DNA of 64,000 nucleotides from Biscogniauxia marginata. Taxonomy: Eukaryota; Ascomycota; Sordariomycetes; Xylariales; Xylariaceae. The DNA lies in contig MU404065.1 in assembly GCA_022695795.1 (NCBI GenBank), positions 310,001-374,000 of the forward strand, read 5' to 3'. The first letter of the stretch is position 1. Every line of letters starts with the position of its first letter. A program made the position numbers and the translations under genes. The notes under the pieces are model-generated. The model was not told the origin of the DNA and did not search any database. It saw only the letters and a list, made by a program, of their open reading frames with translations. This document shows, one piece after another, positions 58,789 to 64,000 of this stretch.

Positions 58789-60315
58789 TCATGCCGGGAA
58801 AGGCAATACGGCCACCCCCCTATACCCGTCCACGCTCTTCGCCCTGACCCCAAACACGACGTTGTCCTTACTCAGGGCCAGGGTCACCTCGTTGACCAGG
58901 CCGACGTCGACCACGTCGGTCCAGAAGGGCGCGTTCGTCGCCCGCCACACGACCTCATAGCTGCCGACCGCCGCCTCCCCAGCCGCCGGAGGGTCCCAGT
59001 AGAGCGTACTATTGTTGCCGAGCGCCGAGGTGTCGACCTTGACGTTCGCGGGCACGCCGGGCGAGTTGGCGAGGCTCCAGAGTGCGGCGCCGTTGACGCG
59101 GGCCACGCGGGCCACGAAGCCGAAGTCGCAGAACTCGGGCAGGTCGCCGTACTGCACGCCGCCCTCGACCCGGACGTCCTGGTGCTGGTGGCGGAAGTCC
59201 TCGCGCGGCTCGGTGAAGCGCGCCGCGTGCGCGTACCCGGCCTCGAGGAAGGGCCGGTGGTCCCCGCCCCGCAGGTACCGGTCCAGCCGGTAGACGACCG
59301 ACACGTTCATGCCCGTGGCCGGGTTCTCGGCGACCTCCTTGACGAGGCGCGCGAGGTTGCGCGCGGGCGTGTCGTTCTCGCCCCCGATGCCGAGGCGCGC
59401 CTCCCGCGTCGCCGCGTCCTCGACCGCGAGCGGCGGCAGCCCCTGCGCGAAGAGCCGGACCACGCGCGGGTCCGAGGCCCCGTCGTCGCCCGTCGGCGAG
59501 CCCACGATGTCGTTGGTGAACATGCCCTCGACGGCGACGCGCGGCGTCGCGTTCGCGTACGTCTGCGCCAGGAACCGCGCCCCGAGGAGCCCCTGCTCCT
59601 CGCCCGCCACGGCCGCGAAGGCGATGCTGGCCCGCGGCCGCGGGTGCGACGGCAGCGACATGACCCGCGCGAGCTCGAGCGAGACCGCCACCCCCGAGGC
59701 GTCGTCGTCGGCGCCGGGCGCGTCGCCCTCGTAGTCGAGCACGTCCGAGTTGCGCGTGTCGTAGTGCCCCGAGACCACGTACAGCCGGTTGCTGCCGCCC
59801 CCTTCCCCGTCCGCCTCGGTGCCCCGCAGCGTCGCCACGACGTCGCTGATCAGCGTCGGGAACAGGACGCGGTTCCCGTCGGCGGGCTGCACGTACCCGG
59901 GCGTGGCGACGGTCAGGCGCCCGTCGCCGGACGCCGCCGCGTGCCGCCGGAACTCGTCCCGGATCCAGTCCCGCGCCGCCCCGATCCCGCGCGAGCTCGA
60001 GTTCTGCGCCGACAGCGTGTGCCGCGTCCCGAACGACGCGAGCTTCCGGATCGTCGCCTCGATCCGGGACGCGTCCACGCGCGCGAGTATCGAGGCCAGG
60101 TCCGCCGACGGCGCCTGCGGCTCGTTCGCGCGCCCGATCGTGTTCGGCGGCCAGCTGGTCGAGGGACACGCGTAGGTGCTGCTCGGCGGCGCCGCTGGCG
60201 GTTCGCCGCGGGGGGGGAGGAGGAGGAGGACGGCGGCCGGGTTGCGAGACGTGTGAGGGGCGGGTGCCGCTGCGGTGAGGGCCGCGGTGGCGAGTACGAA
60301 GGTAGATATTCTCAT
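58789..60315 (-). CDS. Secreted M28-family aminopeptidase
   Basis: Zinc exopeptidase of peptidase family M28. Single exon, 508 aa. A signal peptide is clear ([20 protein letters not shown], cut expected near 17-20). Zinc ligands and catalytic residues fit the family: H184 in SGHYDTRN, bridging D204 in GADDDASG, the general-base/ligand pair in [13 protein letters not shown], an Asp in MFTNDIVGS, and a late His in the HQHQD block. A C-terminal region of about 95 residues ([19 protein letters not shown]...) looks like a fibronectin-III-like beta domain. Codons end almost only in G or C, so every other frame is also open, giving long antisense shadows. Several N-x-S/T sites suit a secreted protein. 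Role: extracellular nitrogen scavenging (inferred). Confidence 0.9.
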   Translation of the reverse strand: MRISTFVLATAALTAAAPAPHTSRNPAAVLLLLPPRGEPPAAPPSSTYACPSTSWPPNTIGRANEPQAPSADLASILARVDASRIEATIRKLASFGTRHTLSAQNSSSRGIGAARDWIRDEFRRHAAASGDGRLTVATPGYVQPADGNRVLFPTLISDVVATLRGTEADGEGGGSNRLYVVSGHYDTRNSDVLDYEGDAPGADDDASGVAVSLELARVMSLPSHPRPRASIAFAAVAGEEQGLLGARFLAQTYANATPRVAVEGMFTNDIVGSPTGDDGASDPRVVRLFAQGLPPLAVEDAATREARLGIGGENDTPARNLARLVKEVAENPATGMNVSVVYRLDRYLRGGDHRPFLEAGYAHAARFTEPREDFRHQHQDVRVEGGVQYGDLPEFCDFGFVARVARVNGAALWSLANSPGVPANVKVDTSALGNNSTLYWDPPAAGEAAVGSYEVVWRATNAPFWTDVVDVGLVNEVTLALSKDNVVFGVRAKSVDGYRGVAVLPFPA

Positions 60316-61430
60316 GATGGGTGGACTGTAGGTTAATTAGATGTGTGTCAATTCAGGGGGTTATTGAAGGTTTCATTTTTCGTCGAGCAACAGCTCAAAC
60401 CTATCCTGCCTCGTCTTATAGTATATATCTCAGGATACAACCGTTCATCGCTTGCCTCTTTTTCCCTGCCCATGCCACCATCATTCATTAGTCGGCGGCG
60501 TCCCGCGAGGTACAGCCAAGCTTCAATCCCTCCCGCTCAAGCCCCCAAACCCCAAATCTCGATAATGCCAATTGGCCAATGAGAGGTGAGCAGGAAGTCG
60601 GTGTCGACCGTTCTTGGGCAAGCCATGCGGAGACATCGGAGCATGCGGTCGTCACAATACATATCGATCCAGTATTTAATCGACGAAATAGTTCAATCAT
60701 TGGGGTCTCGCCTACTATCCTGTTTCTGGAAGCTAGATGTTCACTCGGGAGGGGTACTGATAGGGCATTCTTGGTTCTAGGCTTGGCCCGGTGAGGTGTC
60801 GAGATCGGTTCCAATACCGCTATGATAACTATGCTTGGCTTCGACGTTTACTCGGCGTTCGTAGATACGTCTCCTTCGGCATTTAAACGTATAAGAGACT
60901 ACTTGCATAGATTTTCTTCTAATGTAAAGGAACCTTTTTAACGAGTCTAGCCACCATTAGGCAAATTTTCCTATTAGGATGGAGCATAATATCCATTTGA
61001 CTTACATATTCTTATAAGGTCCTTGATATAAGACCCAGCGACTCCACCATATGCCTTGAGCCATCAACGTAGTAGACACGAGACATTTTTATTCCCTTGC
61101 TACCTCATATAACATTGTGTACAGATGATTGAGAAATAATGGACCAAGGCATGCTCTTTGTGAAGAGCTTCGTGGCTGATATTGAACAATCGTGGCTATC
61201 AACAAAATGAGATTGTCTACCTTTGATAAAGGGGTTCTCCTTTGAGAAAACAACACTCTTGTCTAGCAGTTCCTATTTGATTTTGTATTAGTCACGAATC
61301 TGTATATATATATAGGCACGCAGAAAGATATCGTCTGCAAGTTTCATATTGTGGTATTAACATACCACAACACGACAAACCCGGGGAAAAAGGAGACTAG
61401 GATTAGGAAAAAAAAACCCAAAAAACCACG
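60316..61430. promoter_or_regulatory. Divergent promoter region, aminopeptidase / RING protein
   Basis: 1.1 kb, AT-rich. A (TA)n run at about 61301-61314 lies about 120 bp upstream of the RING-protein ATG and may serve as its TATA region. The leader just before 61431 is A-rich. No gene seen. Confidence 0.5.
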
Positions 61431-62238
61431 ATGAGTCAAAACAGCTTCAATCACGTCTACCCGGCTACGGTAGAGACTAACAATTTTCGCCAGGTACTAT
61501 CACACTTCAATGAGGAAGGGCACATCATCAGCCCCAACGTCGCGAGATTTGCGGTAGCATGCCAGATCTGCTGCAAAGACCTCGCCCTCATCAACGACCA
61601 CTTCGACGTGCACTCCCGCGACAGCCATGAGCCCTACACCGTGTTCCCCCGCTGCGGGCACGCATTCGGGTACAAGTGTCTGTATGACTGGAGTCAAAGA
61701 CGCGAACGTCGTAAACGCACAATGCCCCGCCTGCAGGGCCGATATTTTCTGTCCGCAAAACCACACGACGATGTTCGAGATGTTCGGCACCGCCGGCAGC
61801 GGCGAGCAGCACAAGGACATCCTCGACATCCGGGCGATGCTGAAGGATCCCACGTGCGCGGGCTGCGATTCGGGCGCCGACCGGGCGAAGCCCGTCCTGT
61901 ACATATACCACGAGCTGGACTACGCGCGGCTCCTCATAAACTACGACGTGCGCGTGCAGCGGCAGCTGCTGGACGAGCAGCTGAGCGCCATCAAGCACCT
62001 GCTCCAGGAGCTGGACCTGCTCGACGCCGAGGAGCGCCAGCTGGGGGCCGCGGGAGAGCCGGGCGACGAGGAGATGGTCCGGAATTGGAGAGAGCTCACC
62101 GCGAGGAGGTATGAGTTCGTCTCGCAGCTGGGAGGACTCCTGGACTCGCGGCGCGAGAACTACAATAGGATGACCTCAAATATCTTCAGCCAGGTTGGAG
62201 GTCTGCTTGATGCTGTCGACCCCGGGGACGACGAGTAA
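61431..62238 (+). pseudogene. RING-finger protein interrupted by a one-base frame change
   Basis: Two overlapping frames together encode a RING protein of about 268 aa, probably an E3 ubiquitin ligase. From ATG 61431 the first frame gives C44-x2-C47, then C75-G-H77 and C83 in FPRCGHAFGYKCLYDW, ending at about 61691. The remaining RING ligands, in AQCPACRADIF, lie in the next frame, followed by a long helical tail (QLLDEQLSAIKHLLQELDLL) to the stop at 62236-62238. Skipping one base after the TGG at 61689-61691 gives DW-VKDANVVNAQCPACR, a natural RING spacing. No GT-AG intron of credible length fits. It could be a true inactivating mutation, a sequencing or assembly error, or programmed frameshifting. 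Downstream codon quality is high, so decay, if real, is recent. Confidence 0.75.
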
Positions 62239-63027
62239 GTAAGAGCTCGCATTTCTTATCCGCAGAACATCCCACGAATGCCACAGGGCGTAGAAAGTGA
62301 GTTTCAAAGTAGTGTGCCATATCCAATCCCCAACTCCTAACCCCTAACCCCCCATTTAATTATCTAGTCTCCTGCTTATCCCGACGAGTTTCATATTGTT
62401 ATTTGTCTGCGTCTCTTAGTTTTCAGATTGAATATTAGCAATAATAAAATCTAGGTAATTATGCTGTGACTTACTACAGTGTGCCACAACAGCGTGTCCC
62501 ACGGGTACTCATTTAGCTTCAATTAACTTAAAGATTGTGTCGTTTTGCTGGTGCCTCGTGAACGAATTGACACTACTTGTCTCATGAGAATTGATATAAC
62601 AGATGGGTTTTCGATAGGTGCATGTACCCAGATCCACACTTTGAGTCTAATATGCAACTACATACCCAATTGTATATTTGAGGTGACCTAACAACGCTGT
62701 GACGAGCTTCTTGTAATACATGGACTTACACTTACAGGTCGATTCCTGATGACATCATGTCAGAGAACCCCTAGACGCTAATGAAACGATCTAATCTTGC
62801 AGTGCTACTTAGTGACATGGGGGACCAATCACGGCGCAGCGGGTAGCAGCATACCTGTAACTGAGAAATACAAGGGTACCTCGATTCAGGAGGAACAGTA
62901 AAATACCTAACCTAGCCTCGTTAGCTTTCACTATCAAGTAAATCTCAGACTTTTCTCAACATCGTTTCCTTCAACGATTGTGGAGCTCCTCACCGAACCT
63001 CGTCGTTTCTAGATTGGCGACGGGACG
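62239..63027. other. Intergenic, GH47 5' flank
   Basis: 790 bp, AT-rich, including CCCCTAACCCCCC-type runs near 62330-62352. No gene seen. Confidence 0.5.
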
Positions 63028-64000
63028 ATGGCGCGCCGACGCTTTTGGCTCCCCGTGGGAGTGGCAGTTTTCTTTCTGGTCCTCTATTATACCTGGACAA
63101 AGCCAGGTAGCTTGACGCAAGATTCGTCGCACGCAGCCGGAGTTCTCGATGGCCAGAACTACTTCTGGAGGAAGCTGCCTACACACTATCCCGTTAGGGG
63201 CATGAAGCAATTCCCACGTGGGAAACCGGCAGCGCTCCCCAAGATCCAGGCTACTTTCGAGAAGGAGGGCGAGAAAGAACGAGAGGTACGGGTGAGGCGG
63301 CAGCAGGCTGTCAAAAACGCATTCAAGCGCTGCTGGGCCTCTTATAAGGCCAAGTCTCTCGGCCGCGATGAGTTAGCTCCCATCAGCGGCTCTTCCAAAG
63401 ATACCTTTGGCGGCTGGGGCGCAACCTTGGTCGATAGCCTCGACACTCTTTGGATCATGTCAATGCATGATGAGTTCGAAGAGGCTGTTGCTGCGGCGAT
63501 CAAGATAAACTTTGAGAAGAGCTCTCTCCAGACAGTGAATGCTTTCGAGACCACTATTCGTTATCTGGGAGGATTTCTGGCGGCGTATGACCTGAGTGGT
63601 GACCAGCGGTTGTTGCGCAAGGCCAGAGAGGTCGGTGATATGCTCTACGTGGCGTTCGATACGCCAAATCGGATGCCTATCGCCCGCTGGGATTTCAACC
63701 ATGCAAAGAAAGGCCGTAAGCAGGTAGCGGCAGAAACGGCGCTGGTAGCAGAGATCGGGTCGTTGTGTATGGAATTCACGCGCTTGTCTCTGATTACCGG
63801 CGACCCCAGGTGGTACGATGCCACGGAAAGGATTAGGGAGGTCCTCGAGCTGCAACAGCGAACCACCATGGTGCCGGGTCTATGGCCAATTACTGTTTTC
63901 CCCGGGAGCATGATATTTGACGCCGACAACACCTTCGGGCTCGGCGCCATGGCAGACAGCGTATTTGAGTACTTGCCCAAGATGCATGCTCTGGTCGGCG
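63028..64000 (+). CDS. GH47 alpha-1,2-mannosidase, partial (cut by window edge)
   Basis: Class I alpha-1,2-mannosidase trimming Man9 N-glycans in the ER/Golgi, or a paralogue. The frame is open from ATG 63028 to the edge (324 codons), with no intron so far. Type II membrane topology: short basic N-terminus (MARRR), then a hydrophobic anchor at about residues 6-22, then a stem. Catalytic-domain landmarks: RRQQAVKNAFKRCWASYK, the signature DTFGGWGATLVDSLDTLWIM, NAFETTIRYLGGFLAAYDLSG, AETALVAEIGSLCMEFTRLS and TFGLGAMADSVFEYLPKM. The remaining C-terminal third, with the Ca2+-site Thr and catalytic acids, lies beyond the window. It needs GDP-mannose-derived glycans, so it is functionally downstream of the phosphomannomutase at 8950. 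Confidence 0.92.
   Translation, partial: MARRRFWLPVGVAVFFLVLYYTWTKPGSLTQDSSHAAGVLDGQNYFWRKLPTHYPVRGMKQFPRGKPAALPKIQATFEKEGEKEREVRVRRQQAVKNAFKRCWASYKAKSLGRDELAPISGSSKDTFGGWGATLVDSLDTLWIMSMHDEFEEAVAAAIKINFEKSSLQTVNAFETTIRYLGGFLAAYDLSGDQRLLRKAREVGDMLYVAFDTPNRMPIARWDFNHAKKGRKQVAAETALVAEIGSLCMEFTRLSLITGDPRWYDATERIREVLELQQRTTMVPGLWPITVFPGSMIFDADNTFGLGAMADSVFEYLPKMHALVG

Noticed and set aside
59182..60336. Plus-strand open frame of 384 codons
   Set aside because: Arg-rich shadow of the M28 aminopeptidase on the other strand, produced by its G/C-ending codons; no family motif.

Overview
The window is nuclear DNA from a filamentous ascomycete, most likely a sordariomycete. The genes have short introns of about 50-110 nt with GT-AG borders and CTAAC-like branch points. 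The gene set is the usual filamentous-fungal one, coding exons are GC-rich, and intergenic DNA is strewn with short ACCTACCTAGG-type motifs. The genus cannot be fixed by eye. There are no bacterial-style operons, and I saw no tRNA, rRNA or CRISPR array.

Layout. 0.07-2.8 kb: condensin subunit CAP-H/Brn1 (-). 3.8-6.8 kb: Na+/Ca2+ exchanger (+), divergent from it. 7.6-8.2 kb: small low-complexity protein (+). 8.95-9.85 kb: phosphomannomutase (+). 11-14.75 kb: large WW + PhoD-like phosphatase (-). 16.9-17.9 kb: Hsp20-type small heat-shock protein (+). 18.35-18.76 kb: KEOPS subunit Pcc1 (-). 19.7-22 kb: Cdc14 phosphatase (+). 23.1-25.7 kb: membrane-anchored type-B carboxylesterase (+). 26.3-29.4 kb: diphthine-ammonia ligase Dph6 with RidA-like tail (-). 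30.8-32.9 kb: Msn2/Seb1-like C2H2 stress regulator (-). 32.9-45.8 kb: a long tract with no gene I can support. 45.8-46.9 kb: decayed aldo/keto reductase (-). 48.3-49.4 kb: DUF202 membrane protein (+). 49.8-52.2 kb: Hcs1/SMUBP2-type helicase (+). 52.6-53.0 kb: doubtful small spliced gene (+). 55.9-57.9 kb: coiled-coil protein of unknown function (+). 58.8-60.3 kb: secreted M28 aminopeptidase (-). 61.4-62.2 kb: RING-finger protein broken by a one-base frame change (+). 63.0 kb to the edge: GH47 alpha-mannosidase, incomplete (+).

How the genes relate. Most are unlinked housekeeping genes. Loose themes are protein glycosylation (phosphomannomutase, GH47), translation quality (Pcc1 for t6A, Dph6 for diphthamide on eEF2), the cell cycle and chromosome (condensin, Cdc14, Hcs1), and stress (Hsp20, Msn2-like regulator). 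No secondary-metabolite cluster or defence system is evident. The most unusual items are the roughly 13-kb gene-free tract beside the stress regulator, ending at a decayed reductase; the frame break in the RING gene; and an internally duplicated N-terminus in the carboxylesterase.

Exon borders were placed by hand from splice consensus, reading phase and family alignment from memory. Residue numbers follow those models.
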